A DNA stretch of 64,000 bases from Rhodocyclales bacterium. Its GTDB lineage: Bacteria; Pseudomonadota; Gammaproteobacteria; Burkholderiales; Rhodocyclaceae. Shown here in pieces: positions 31,706-40,700 of the stretch. The notes beneath the pieces are model-generated. The model was given only the letters and a program-made list of their open reading frames with translations, ran no database searches and was not told where the DNA came from. Location: NCBI GenBank assembly GCA_016235165.1, contig JACRLX010000046.1, forward strand, positions 149,203 through 213,202, given 5' to 3'. The first letter of the stretch is position 1. The number at the start of each line of letters is the position of its first letter. The translations under genes were made by a program, and so were the position numbers.

Positions 31706-32151
31706 GGCGCCGGCCCGCCGAGGCGCCGGCGCGGTTTCCAGGCGGCGACGCCCTTGACGATCTCGGAGAAGGGCAGCGCCTCCAGCTCGCCATGTTGCTC
31801 GCGCGCCAGGCGCAGCAGACGCCGCACATTCGGCGCCAGCGCTTCCGGATCGAACACCGACTTCATGCCCAGCAGCCCGCCGCACTGGATTTTCATCAGC
31901 ATGGCGTGCGGCAGGATGCGCTGCGTATCGGTAATGCCCAGGGCGAAGGCCGACTTCTGGCGCAGCAACTCGGCCAGCTGCCGGCATTCGAGGTGCGCCG
32001 CAGACTGCGAGCAGGCAAAGGTTTCCCGCTCGCCGATCTGATGCGCCATCGCCAGCTCGCACACCGCGCTTCGCGCCAGCAAGGCGCGCTCAAACACACA
32101 GGGCAGGCGATTGATCTCGCCCTTCGCGTTGCGGTAGGCGGTTTCGTCCAC
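31702..32151 (-). CDS. Conserved hypothetical protein, Cys-containing
   Basis: The 149-residue soluble protein begins at a GTG (32151) and reads DETAYRNAKGEINRLPCVFE then ALLARSAVCELAMAHQIGER. Five cysteines are spread through it (about 18, 31, 47, 56 and 90), without a CxxC motif. I do not recognise the family. It lies 8 bases downstream of the PYYIYRV gene and overlaps the next gene in GTGA, so it is part of a coupled group. Spread-out cysteines could indicate an Fe-S protein, but this is not supported by a known motif. Confidence 0.7.
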   Translation of the reverse strand: MDETAYRNAKGEINRLPCVFERALLARSAVCELAMAHQIGERETFACSQSAAHLECRQLAELLRQKSAFALGITDTQRILPHAMLMKIQCGGLLGMKSVFDPEALAPNVRRLLRLAREQHGELEALPFSEIVKGVAAWKPRRRLGGPAP

Positions 32152-32159
32152 GACCGGAC

Positions 32160-32393
32160 CTAGTAATCCTCGCCCGTGGTGAGGTCTTCCTTCGGCGGCT
32201 GGTTGAGCAGTTCCTCCGCTTCCAGCTCGTTGGCGGCGAACATGGTCTTGATCGCCTCGCCGGGGGACAGGTCGGCTTCGCGGCGCAGGCGCTTGGCCTC
32301 GTTGGAAGCTTCCTTGAATACCTCGAACTGGGCCAGTTTGCTCAATTGCCGGATCGGCCCCAGGGGCGTGACGCGGTAGATGTAATAGGGCAT
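32160..32393 (-). CDS. Small conserved protein (PYYIYRV start)
   Basis: The 77-residue protein reads MPYYIYRVTPLGPIRQLSKL, then a basic helix EASNEAKRLRREADLSPGEA and an acidic, Glu-rich end. ATG 32393 is chosen because the conserved PYYIYRV start lies there. It is in the same direction as, and 13 bases after, the S24-like gene. There is no export signal. The function is unknown; the helix with alternating charge suggests a protein-binding adaptor. Confidence 0.72.
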   Translation of the reverse strand: MPYYIYRVTPLGPIRQLSKLAQFEVFKEASNEAKRLRREADLSPGEAIKTMFAANELEAEELLNQPPKEDLTTGEDY

Positions 32394-32406
32394 CGCGGAT
32401 GGTTCC

Positions 32407-32775
32407 TTATTCGACGTAGCGTTTGCTGGCCTTGCGCCGGCCCGGCCGTGATTTCTGGATGATGACGCCCTTGATGGGTGCGAGATCAACAATATCTGCC
32501 GGCGGATAGGCCGGATTCAAGGCCTGCAGGCGCCAGGCCTCGCCATGACGCACCAGTTGGCGGAAGATCCATTCGCCCGCAAGCTGGGCCAGGACATAGG
32601 AACCGTCGGTGGCCAGGCCCTCGGGTTCGATCAGGATGATTTCACCTTCGACGAACTCGGGCGCCATGCTGTCGCCAAGCACCATCAGGGCAAACGCTTC
32701 GGCGCCGGCACAGGCCTCCAGCGCCGGATCCTCGCCCTGCGCCAGGATGGGAATGCTGCGTCGTGGCGTGGTCAT
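32407..32775 (-). CDS. S24/LexA-type peptidase-fold protein lacking DNA-binding domain
   Basis: The 122-residue protein contains FALMVLGDSMAPEFVEGEII, the GDSM nucleophile motif of the S24 (LexA/UmuD/CI) fold, with Ser at about position 36. There is no helix-turn-helix. Where LexA has the catalytic Lys in a VKRL-type strand, this protein has EWIFRQLVRHG, apparently Arg or Gln, so the Ser-Lys dyad looks incomplete and autocleavage is doubtful. It starts 3 bases after the HTH-[2Fe-2S] reductase stop. The pair could reconstitute a split repressor-like system, but this is speculation. Confidence 0.75.
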   Translation of the reverse strand: MTTPRRSIPILAQGEDPALEACAGAEAFALMVLGDSMAPEFVEGEIILIEPEGLATDGSYVLAQLAGEWIFRQLVRHGEAWRLQALNPAYPPADIVDLAPIKGVIIQKSRPGRRKASKRYVE

Positions 32776-32778
32776 GGG

Positions 32779-34254
32779 CTACAAGGCCTCGACGTGCAAC
32801 TGCGCCGCCGGCAGGCCGCGTTGGCGCAACCCCAACGCGACAGCGTCAAGCTCCCCGGCCGGGCCGGCAAGATAGACCTCGGCATCCGTCACGCCCGCAT
32901 CCGCAGCCAGCGCGGCATCGAGCGCGGCGAGATCGAGCGGTCGGTAATGGAACTCGTCGAGCGCCGCCGCCCAGGCCCGGCACTGGTTCGGCAGGTATTG
33001 GCCGCCAAGGCGCGAGGCCGCCCAGTACAGCGTAATCGACTCCGCGGCATCGACCGCGATGGCGTGCTCGATCAGGCTGTTGATCGGCGCAAAGCCGGTG
33101 TCGACAGCAACGAAGACCAGGGGGCGCGTCGATTCGCGCTCCAGCACGAAGCGGCCCCAGGGGCCCCAGACCGAAACCTCGGCGCCGGGCTGGATGCGGC
33201 CGGCAAACAGGCCGGCGGCGAAATCCCCGGAACCACCATCTTGAAAGTCGGCGCTGGCGGGACGGCGAACATGAAAAATCAGATTGCGGTCATCGCAGGG
33301 GCAACTGGCCACCGGCAACTCGGCATGCAGGTCGCTGGTGTTGGCCACGCCGGCGGTAAGCCCCAGGGTCACCCGCTGGCCGGCAAGGAAACGCAGGCGG
33401 TTGCTGCGCGGCGTTTGCAGGTGCAGGCGCAGGATGTCCTCGGTCAGGACGTCGACGGCACGCAGCTTGGTCACGATGCGCTGCTCGGGAATATCCTCGG
33501 GCAGCCCGGCTTCCAGCACCTCGATCACGAGATCGGAACTGTGTGCGGTGCAAGAACACATCAGGACGTGGTTCTGCGCCTTTTCGGCCTCGGAAAACCG
33601 GTAGTCCGACGGCGCCACGGCCCGCGCCTCGCCCGCCACCACACGCGCCTTGCATAGGCCGCAATTGCCATTGCCGCAACCGTAGTTGGGCGCCAGGCCG
33701 GCGCGCAGCGCCGCCTTGAGCAGGGTTTCCGAGCCTTCGACGAAGAACTCGCGACCGGAAGGCTTGACCGTGACGTGGGCCGACATGACCCTCAGCATAG
33801 CATCGAGCGCGCGCAGATCGTCCGCCGGTGGCGGCACCGAGATCGCCTCTGCCAGACCCTCGTCGAGCAGGCGCCCGAGCTCCCCGGCAAGCGCGGGCGG
33901 CAGGCTTTCCAGGCGAAGGCGCAGGTCCTCGATCAGCCGATGGTAACGGGTCAGCGTGCGTTGCAGCTCGGCCAATTCCTGGCCCTGGGCGAACAGCCGT
34001 TGCGCCAGGGCCTCCTGCGACGGCAGCACCCGCTCGCGCAAGCGTTTGGCAAAGGCGTCCTCGCGGATGGCACGGGTCTTCTCGAAACTGCCGGAGTCAT
34101 CGAGATCGAGCTGCGGCCAGGCGCGTTGCAGCACCTCGGCATCCACCATGCCGTCAAAGGACGGCAACTCCTCGTCGCGGATGCGCTTTTGCAGCGCCAC
34201 GCGCGAAATTCCAAGCAGGTGCGCCGCGCGGGAAAGGGTCAGCCATTGGGTCAT
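32779..34254 (-). CDS. HTH-[2Fe-2S] ferredoxin-flavin reductase fusion
   Basis: The 491-residue protein begins with a helix-turn-helix-like segment (WLTLSRAAHLLGISRVALQK, about residues 3-23), then a helical linker to about 145. A plant-type [2Fe-2S] ferredoxin domain follows with cysteines in YGCGNGNCGLCKARV and LMCSC (about 210-260). The C-terminal half is an FNR-like FAD/NAD(P)H reductase (KLRAVDVLTEDILRLHLQTP, FLAGQRVTLGL, VSVWGPWGRFVLE and FVAVDTGFAPINSLIEHA). The reductase part resembles oxygenase or CDP-6-deoxy-hexose reductase components. The N-terminal DNA-binding-like domain is unusual and suggests a redox-responsive regulator. ATG 34254 is chosen for the HTH start. A dispersed-element copy lies in the reductase region. 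Confidence 0.82.
   Translation of the reverse strand: MTQWLTLSRAAHLLGISRVALQKRIRDEELPSFDGMVDAEVLQRAWPQLDLDDSGSFEKTRAIREDAFAKRLRERVLPSQEALAQRLFAQGQELAELQRTLTRYHRLIEDLRLRLESLPPALAGELGRLLDEGLAEAISVPPPADDLRALDAMLRVMSAHVTVKPSGREFFVEGSETLLKAALRAGLAPNYGCGNGNCGLCKARVVAGEARAVAPSDYRFSEAEKAQNHVLMCSCTAHSSDLVIEVLEAGLPEDIPEQRIVTKLRAVDVLTEDILRLHLQTPRSNRLRFLAGQRVTLGLTAGVANTSDLHAELPVASCPCDDRNLIFHVRRPASADFQDGGSGDFAAGLFAGRIQPGAEVSVWGPWGRFVLERESTRPLVFVAVDTGFAPINSLIEHAIAVDAAESITLYWAASRLGGQYLPNQCRAWAAALDEFHYRPLDLAALDAALAADAGVTDAEVYLAGPAGELDAVALGLRQRGLPAAQLHVEAL
33244..33267 (+). repeat. Dispersed 24-bp element, copy 4 (inside reductase gene)
   Basis: AAAGTCGGCGCT, GGCGGG, ACGGCG on the plus strand. In the minus-strand gene it encodes RRPASADF within a segment between two beta strands of the flavin domain (HVRR...FQDGGSG), which is likely a surface loop. 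Length is a whole number of codons. Confidence 0.5.
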
Positions 34255-34372
34255 GGCGGGAAATATAGCGAAGCCGCCCCGACCAGCGATTCCAATATTT
34301 TTATGGGTCTCGATCAACTCGACGAAACAAGTCCTGGTCGAGACGGTGGATTAATCGCTGAGTTCGTCCCGC

Positions 34373-34867
34373 TCAGCGGTAGGGCACCACGATTTCGGCT
34401 TGCATCTCGTATCCCGCGGTACCCCAATCAGTCCGTGTTCGCTTTCGAAAAATGACGCCGTGTGCCGCTACCCGCGTCATAAGGCGCAAACCCCGCAACA
34501 AGGAGTTGCTTTTCACTATGACCATCTGGCTTGCGGCAGGCGGGGGAGTATGTATGCAACTTCCGAAAAACGGGACAAGGAGAAACTCGCGAATGGCATC
34601 TCCTTCAGTCTTCAATGGAATGACGAAGCCGGACAATCGGATACGCGTTCCATGAACTGCCGGATTGCTTGGCGCGAGTTCCAGTTCTCTCTTCAGTCTT
34701 TCGAACAGGACTTTTGTCTTGGGATCGGAGTCCGCCAAGTCGTCGAGTTTCTGCGGAGTCCCCGTTCGGTCCGGGCTCCAGTTCGGTGCCAATAAATCTG
34801 GCCATTCGACAGGTCGATAAGTTGTCTCTGCCAACACGCCAGCAGCCATGAAGAACGATAAAAGCAT
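34373..34867 (-). CDS. DUF3299 exported protein
   Basis: The 164-residue product starts at ATG 34867 with a short hydrophobic leader (MLLSFFMAAGVLAETTY). It has the DUF3299 signature RLSGFVIPLKTEGDAIREFL followed by LVPFFGSCIHTPPPAASQMV. The Cys and His in GSCIHTPPP are invariant in this family and could bind metal. The function is unknown. It is divergent from the minor pilin operon with a 215-base gap, and 118 bases upstream of the HTH reductase gene in the same direction. Confidence 0.82.
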   Translation of the reverse strand: MLLSFFMAAGVLAETTYRPVEWPDLLAPNWSPDRTGTPQKLDDLADSDPKTKVLFERLKRELELAPSNPAVHGTRIRLSGFVIPLKTEGDAIREFLLVPFFGSCIHTPPPAASQMVIVKSNSLLRGLRLMTRVAAHGVIFRKRTRTDWGTAGYEMQAEIVVPYR

Positions 34868-35082
34868 ATGCGAGGCACGTCTCGACGCTGCTGCGCGCCC
34901 AGCCGAACGTGGAACCCCTTTGAAGCCGCCAGAATCGGCGCGGGCACGCCCTACGCAGCCAATGAAAGCTCGAATTGTGCGTAGTTGAAACTCTACACAT
35001 TTCAGGCAAGCCTGATGGCAAGCCGCCATCGGAATCACCAGACTGGCATTCAACAGACGCACTTGCCGCCTCACCTCACCGA
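34868..35082. other. Divergent intergenic region between DUF3299 and the pilin operon
   Basis: These 215 bases should carry promoters for both the DUF3299 gene and the fimT-pilE operon. The region has lower GC than its neighbours (for example GTAGTTGAAACTCTACACAT near 34980-35000). I could not assign a confident promoter or operator and see no further gene in it. Confidence 0.4.
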
Positions 35083-35631
35083 ATGAACGCGAATAAGAAT
35101 ACCGTCCGGAAGTCGAATTGCCAAACAGGCTTTACCCTGGTCGAGCTTTTGATCGCGATCGCGGTTCTGGGAATTCTTATGAGCATCGCCTTACCCAACC
35201 TTTCCCAGATGCTCAGGCGAATCCAGGTCAACAGCCTGACCGGCGAACTCAGCACCTCTTTCCAGCAAGCGCGCAATGAAGCGATCACCAAGAACGCCCG
35301 CGTGCTCACTTGCGCCTCCAATTCGGGCGGAACCGGCTGCGCAAGCAGCACCGACTGGAATACCAATGGCTGGCTGGTATGCCTGGCGATCGGCAGCGCA
35401 ACAGCCTGCGATGCGAGCACTGCGGAGATTCCCAATCCGATATCGCGCCATGAGTCAGTCCCCACATCCACGGCAGTGGTGGCCGGGCCATCGACCCCGG
35501 TCGCGTTCACCAGCAATGGCGGTCTCGCACTCGGCAGTGCGACGATCACGGTTACGATCACCGGCCCCGACTCGACGTCGACGACGGTGACCATCCAGCC
35601 TACCGGTTTTGTCAGGGCGACGAGGCTATGA
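35083..35631 (+). CDS. fimT: Type IV minor pilin FimT/FimU (GspH family)
   Basis: The 182-residue prepilin has the type III leader cleavage site in NCQTGFTLVELLIAIAVLGI, with Gly-Phe and Glu at +5. The N-terminal helix and LSTSFQQARNEAITKNARV are typical of GspH/FimT pilins. It heads the operon fimT-pilV-pilW-pilX-pilY1-pilE, the same order as in Pseudomonas. Minor pilins prime pilus assembly at the inner membrane. ATG 35083 gives a 16-residue leader. The stop overlaps pilV in ATGA. The gene could equally be called fimU. Confidence 0.9.
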   Translation: MNANKNTVRKSNCQTGFTLVELLIAIAVLGILMSIALPNLSQMLRRIQVNSLTGELSTSFQQARNEAITKNARVLTCASNSGGTGCASSTDWNTNGWLVCLAIGSATACDASTAEIPNPISRHESVPTSTAVVAGPSTPVAFTSNGGLALGSATITVTITGPDSTSTTVTIQPTGFVRATRL

Positions 35632-36149
35632 GGTACTCAGGATTGCAACGGTCGCAGATGCTTCGGTCCGAACGCGGCTTTTCGATGATCGAAGTTCTGA
35701 TCTCGCTCGTGGTGATTGCAATCGCGTTGCTCGGAGCGGCGGCTCTTCAACTTCAGGCCTTGAAAATGGGAAAAGGTGCGGCGACGCGCATGCATGCAGT
35801 CACTCTGGCCGTTGAAATTGCCGAGCGCATGGAGGCCAACAAGTCCGCAGCCGTTTCGGGTAGTTACGCCGTGGCTTTGTCCACCACGGCCAGAACGGTC
35901 GCCAAGGACTGCGTCAGCTCCACCTGTTCCGCGACCGAACTCGCGACCGCCGACCTCGGCGCCTGGGAAGCCAGACTCATAGCAGCTCTGCCAAGCGCTT
36001 CGTGGGCCATCACGAACACCACGACCGGCAATCCATCCACCTACCAGATCGTCGTCAACTGGCAGGACCGCCGCGAAAACACAACCTACTCGACGACCGG
36101 CACGTCCGAGACGTACAGCTACACCTCCACGAAAACGGTCTCCCAATAG
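35628..36149 (+). CDS. pilV: Type IV pilus minor pilin PilV
   Basis: The 173-residue prepilin has RGFSMIEVLISLVVIAIALL, with the cleavage Gly followed by Phe and Glu at +5. The remainder, with LQLQALKMGKGAATRMHAVT and RMEANKSAAVSG, matches PilV/GspI-type minor pilins. It overlaps fimT by 4 bases and is followed 8 bases later by pilW. It probably joins PilW and PilX in the tip complex that carries PilY1. Confidence 0.9.
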   Translation: MRYSGLQRSQMLRSERGFSMIEVLISLVVIAIALLGAAALQLQALKMGKGAATRMHAVTLAVEIAERMEANKSAAVSGSYAVALSTTARTVAKDCVSSTCSATELATADLGAWEARLIAALPSASWAITNTTTGNPSTYQIVVNWQDRRENTTYSTTGTSETYSYTSTKTVSQ

Positions 36150-36157
36150 GCGCCAAC

Positions 36158-37150
36158 ATGGACAACAAGGCAGTTCGCAACCACCTACCGGCAAGCCAGC
36201 GTGGCTTTTCGATCACCGAGCTGATGATCGCCAGCACCATTTCGCTCATGATCCTGGCCGGCGTCAGCGGCTTGTTTGTGGCGGGCGCGACCAGCGAGCG
36301 GACCAATGCAACCGTCAACGAGCTCACGGTCAATGGCCGCTACGCAATTGACACCCTGCGCCGCGAGCTCATGGCGGCGGGCTTCAGGGGAATATCCTGG
36401 TCGGAGCCCATTGCGCCGACCACGTCGTTCACTATCAGCAATGATTGCGCTACCGGGTTCAGCAGCAACCTGCGGCAGGGCATCTGGGCCAGCAATGACA
36501 GCAATCCGTTCTCGGCGAGCTGCCTGCCAACAGCGAGCTATTCCCGTGGTGACCTGCTCGTGGTCCGCTACGTTTCGCCCAGTGCGGCCAATTCCTACGC
36601 TGCAGCAACTGCCCTCAGCACCACCACGCTCTACCTGCGATCTGCTTACGAGCAAAGTGAGCTCTTCGTGGGTAGCACGCCTCCCAGCGGCACCGCCGCC
36701 TATTCGCCGACCCGCGAACCCTGGTTCGATTATTCCTACCAGGTGAGTACTTACTATGTCAGTCCGTTCACGACCAGCGCATCCGAATCGCCGCTGGTCC
36801 CGGCCCTGTACCGGCTTTCACTCGGTGCGGGGCCCGCCCTGGCGGCACAACTCGTCGCGCCAAATGTTGAAGACATGCAATTGCAGTTCGAACGGCTGAC
36901 CACCGATCTAAACAGCCGCTTCTACGATCCCGACGACGTCAGCTCCACCGCCACCAGCACGACAACAACCGTTACTGAATGGGACGACGTGGTCGCCGTT
37001 CGCGTGTGGCTGTTGATGCGTGCCAGCCGCACCGAAAACGGCTACACGAATACCAACACCTACACCCTGGGCGACCAGACACGCGGCCCATTCAACGATG
37101 GATACCGGCGAGAAGTATTCAGCACCCTGATCCAGCTAAGGAACTCCTGA
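36158..37150 (+). CDS. pilW: Type IV pilus minor pilin PilW
   Basis: The 330-residue prepilin has QRGFSITELMIASTISLMIL (cleavage Gly-Phe, Glu at +5), then GRYAIDTLRRELMAAGFRG and the C-terminal conserved DVVAVRVWLLMRASRTENGY region of PilW. The length fits the family. It belongs with PilV, PilX and PilY1 in the pilus-priming and tip complex. ATG 36158 is preferred because the leader peptide begins there; the frame is open further upstream but overlaps pilV. Confidence 0.9.
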   Translation: MDNKAVRNHLPASQRGFSITELMIASTISLMILAGVSGLFVAGATSERTNATVNELTVNGRYAIDTLRRELMAAGFRGISWSEPIAPTTSFTISNDCATGFSSNLRQGIWASNDSNPFSASCLPTASYSRGDLLVVRYVSPSAANSYAAATALSTTTLYLRSAYEQSELFVGSTPPSGTAAYSPTREPWFDYSYQVSTYYVSPFTTSASESPLVPALYRLSLGAGPALAAQLVAPNVEDMQLQFERLTTDLNSRFYDPDDVSSTATSTTTTVTEWDDVVAVRVWLLMRASRTENGYTNTNTYTLGDQTRGPFNDGYRREVFSTLIQLRNS

Positions 37151-37153
37151 GTC

Positions 37154-37711
37154 ATGCGGCTCCACCAGCACAAGCGCCCCCAGGCACCGAAGCGGCAACG
37201 CGGCATCACGCTCATTACAACGGCCGTAATGCTGATATTGGTCATGATTCTTGGCGTCTCCGCCGTGTCCCTGTCGCGTTCCGAATTTCGCCTCGCCGGC
37301 AACATGCAATTTCGAAATGCCGCGCTCAATGACGCCGAGGCTGCGGTGATTTCGGCGGAACGCTGGCTCACAACCGGCACCAACTACCTCAATGCCGGGT
37401 TCACCACCTACGACTCCGCCGGCACGCCGCATCTTTTTCCTGCCAACGCCATGGCGGCGCTCACCCCGCCCGATAACGATCCCCTGACGATGACCTGGGG
37501 CAACGACAACTCGCTAGCGGTCGGAAACTCAAGGTATTTCATCGAACAGCTCGCGTCGAACAAGAAGCTTATTCCCACCAGTCTGAACGTTGGAGGTCGC
37601 GCAGCCGCAGGCTGCAATCAAGTCAATATCTACCGTATCGTCACGCGCGGCGAAAGCGCCCGCGGCACGACGCGGTTCGTTCAGTCCGTATACAGCGTCC
37701 TGAACTGCTAG
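37154..37711 (+). CDS. pilX: Type IV pilus minor pilin PilX
   Basis: The 185-residue prepilin-like protein has RQRGITLITTAVMLILVMIL, then LSRSEFRLAGNMQFRNAALN, EAAVISAERWL and a C-terminal RFVQSVYSVLNC, as in PilX. The residue at +5 after the cleavage Gly is Thr or Ile, not the usual Glu; PilX/GspK-type pilins commonly lack that Glu because they sit at the filament tip. It lies 3 bases after pilW and 14 before pilY1. Confidence 0.88.
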   Translation: MRLHQHKRPQAPKRQRGITLITTAVMLILVMILGVSAVSLSRSEFRLAGNMQFRNAALNDAEAAVISAERWLTTGTNYLNAGFTTYDSAGTPHLFPANAMAALTPPDNDPLTMTWGNDNSLAVGNSRYFIEQLASNKKLIPTSLNVGGRAAAGCNQVNIYRIVTRGESARGTTRFVQSVYSVLNC

Positions 37712-37725
37712 CCAGGGAGATTCGC

Positions 37726-40700
37726 ATGAACACCCGCAAATTGCTTATAGCCGCACTCATCGTCGGCGCCACGACCGCGGTTGGATACCTGATCGCGGCG
37801 ACGAGCTTTCTTCCCACGCCAACGGCGGACCAGCAGCCAGTTGGATATGTCGGGCAACTCGAGATCACCAACTTCGCCGTACCCAATGGCGGGTCGACGG
37901 TATTCCGAACCGAGTACGAGCGGGAGTACTGGAGCGGCAACGTCTACGCTTATCCGGTCGACTCCTATGGAAACATCAATACCGCCTCGGAGTGGTGGAC
38001 CGGTGGCGCGGCGGCTCACATCATTTCCCAGAACTACGATACCGGCCGCCTGATCGGCACGATGAAGGACGACGGAACCAAGATCGCGTTCCGCTGGGCG
38101 AGCCTTTCCGCGACGCAACAAACGTCAATTGGCGACGTCACCGAAGGGCCGAAAATTCTCAACTACGTCAGGGGCGAACGCAACAACGAGCTGACCAACG
38201 GCGGAACCTACCGCAACCGCAACCCGCTCACCGTGTTTGGCGACGTCATTCATTCACGACCCTATTACCTGACCCATACCGTTTCGGGCGTCAGCCGTCC
38301 GGTGCTCTTCGTCGGCGCCAATGACGGCATGCTGCACGCGATCGACGCGAGAACGGACAGCAATGGAGGCAACGAACTCTGGGCCTATGTCCCATCCATG
38401 CTGATCGGCCAGCTCAACAAGCTGACAGTCAACCCCTACGTGCACACCTATTTTGTCGACGGCGGCCTCAATGTAGCCGAAGTCGTGATCAGCAGCGCCG
38501 ACAAGAAGGTCCTGGTCAGTGGGCTCGGCGCCGGAGGGAAAGGACTGTTTGCACTGGATGTCACCGACCCCTTGGCGACAACCGAATCCGGCGTTGCCTC
38601 CAAACTGCTTTGGGAAATCACGCCGACCAAGATCAACGCAACGGCCTCCGCCTCGTATGCCAACCTCGGCTACACCTATGGAACCCCGTTGATCGTCAAG
38701 CTGAACAACGGCAGTTGGGCCGCCATTATCGGCAACGGGTACAACAACTCGGGCAGCTACGGCGGCGTCCTTTACATCATCGACATATCGAATGGCAGCC
38801 TGATCAAGGCCCTCAATGCAGGCTCGGGCACATCCGCCAGTCCCAGCGGACTCTCCTCGCCATCCGCCATCGACACCAATAACGACGGCATTGCCGACCG
38901 CATCTACGCCGGCGACATCGACGGCAGACTCTACAAGTTCGACATATCCGACGCCGACCCCGCCAACTGGACCAGCACGCTCCTGTATACGACCTCTCCG
39001 GCCCAGGCGATCACCATGGCGCCCGCCGTCGCGCTCCATACACAGGGCGGCTACATGGTGAACTTCGGCACCGGGCGGATGTTCACCACGGGTACCGGGA
39101 ACGACGATACCGATACCTCCACCTTCTATGCCTATGGCGTGTGGGACGGAGCTCCAGTCGCCAATGCCGTCATGCTGACGCAGACCCTGACCGAACAGAC
39201 CTTCTACCCGAATACCGCATCGGCCACCGCCCTCACCAACGGCACCCGAGTCAGGACAGTCACCAACAACACGCCCAACTGGACGTCCGGTGCCGCCAAC
39301 CACAAGGGCTGGAAAGTCGCCCTGCCCGCGGGCGAACGCATCGTCGGCGACACGGTCTTCATCGAAAACAGTCGTTTCTACTTCAACTCCCACGATCCGA
39401 CCAAACTGCACACGACCCCCACCCCCAACGGCGACAACTGGCTGATGGAGCTGAATTACATGAACGGTGGCAGCGCCGAGACCCCCTTCCTCGACCTCAA
39501 CGGCGACCTGCTGCTGAGCAACAACGACCGGATCAAATACAAAACAGGCGATACCCTGCCGACCTCGCCAACGGCAAAGGCGATTGGAGACGTCGTCGTC
39601 AATGGCTCAGGAGCCATCGACTACACCAGCCTTCCCGTAGGCAAATTCACCAGCAATGGGGTCTCCTCCCACCCCATCCTGATCCAGCTCACCTCGCTCA
39701 ATACCACCCTGCACAACCAGAACCCGGATGTCACCATCCCGACGCCACCCACGGCGCTGGGCGTGGCCGGCGGCCACTTCGACGAGGACGTCTATTACGG
39801 CTCGCCCAACATCTGCGCCGGCTCCACGACGGGCGGAAGCTCGGCAACGGCCACCATCACCGTCGGCAGCACCGGCAGCACCTTCCCGGCCACCCTGGGC
39901 GGAATCCAGGTCGATGGCACGACCATCGTTCCGGCACTGACCACATCCAACATAACCAATGGCACGGCCACCACGACCAATGCCACGACCATCAAGAATC
40001 AGGTCGCGGGCGGCTACACCGCCACGGTGTCGGGCAATGTGATCACCGTGTCCGCGCCCTCCGGAGCGAGCTACAACGGCAAGACCTTCACCATCCTGGC
40101 CGGCACCTCGGCGCCCGGCAGCCCAGCCACCACGCCCACTGACGGCGTGCTCAAGATCACCGACGTCACCAAGAACAAGTCCGATGTATCCGTCAAGTGC
40201 GGCGGCACCTACGTCACGGGCGCGCCGGGCGACATCACGTCGCTCAACGACAACGACAAATGGGATCGCCTGGATGCCCTGTTCACCAAGATCCACGGCA
40301 AGACGGTCAACAGCTATACCACCACCTGCTCCAAGGTGTTGGCGAGTGGCAAGACCGACCGTCTCGACTGTTCCATTGCCGCCCCCGCCGGCCCGTCGGC
40401 CTGCGCCACGTTCACCCTGAAGCAGATCACGGCGAGCACCAATACCGGGCCGTCGGGCGGATCGGCCGCCACCGGTTACGACAACCTGGCTCCCTACCTG
40501 ACCAGTAGCGGCCTGTTCGCCGGTGGCGCGGATGGCAGCTTTGTCGCGACAAGCTGTACCAGCAAGTCCCACACCCACCAGTATGACGACAAGTTCGACC
40601 GCACCGGGGTGAACATGCTGAATGCCAGCGTCACGGCACTCAATATTTCCAACGCGATTGCGAGCACCAGCACGGAGTTCAAGGTCCTGGCACAGAACCA

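Noticed and set aside
32407..32775. Prophage repressor remnant
   Set aside because: No phage genes are nearby, and the gene sits in a tight, co-directional chromosomal group.
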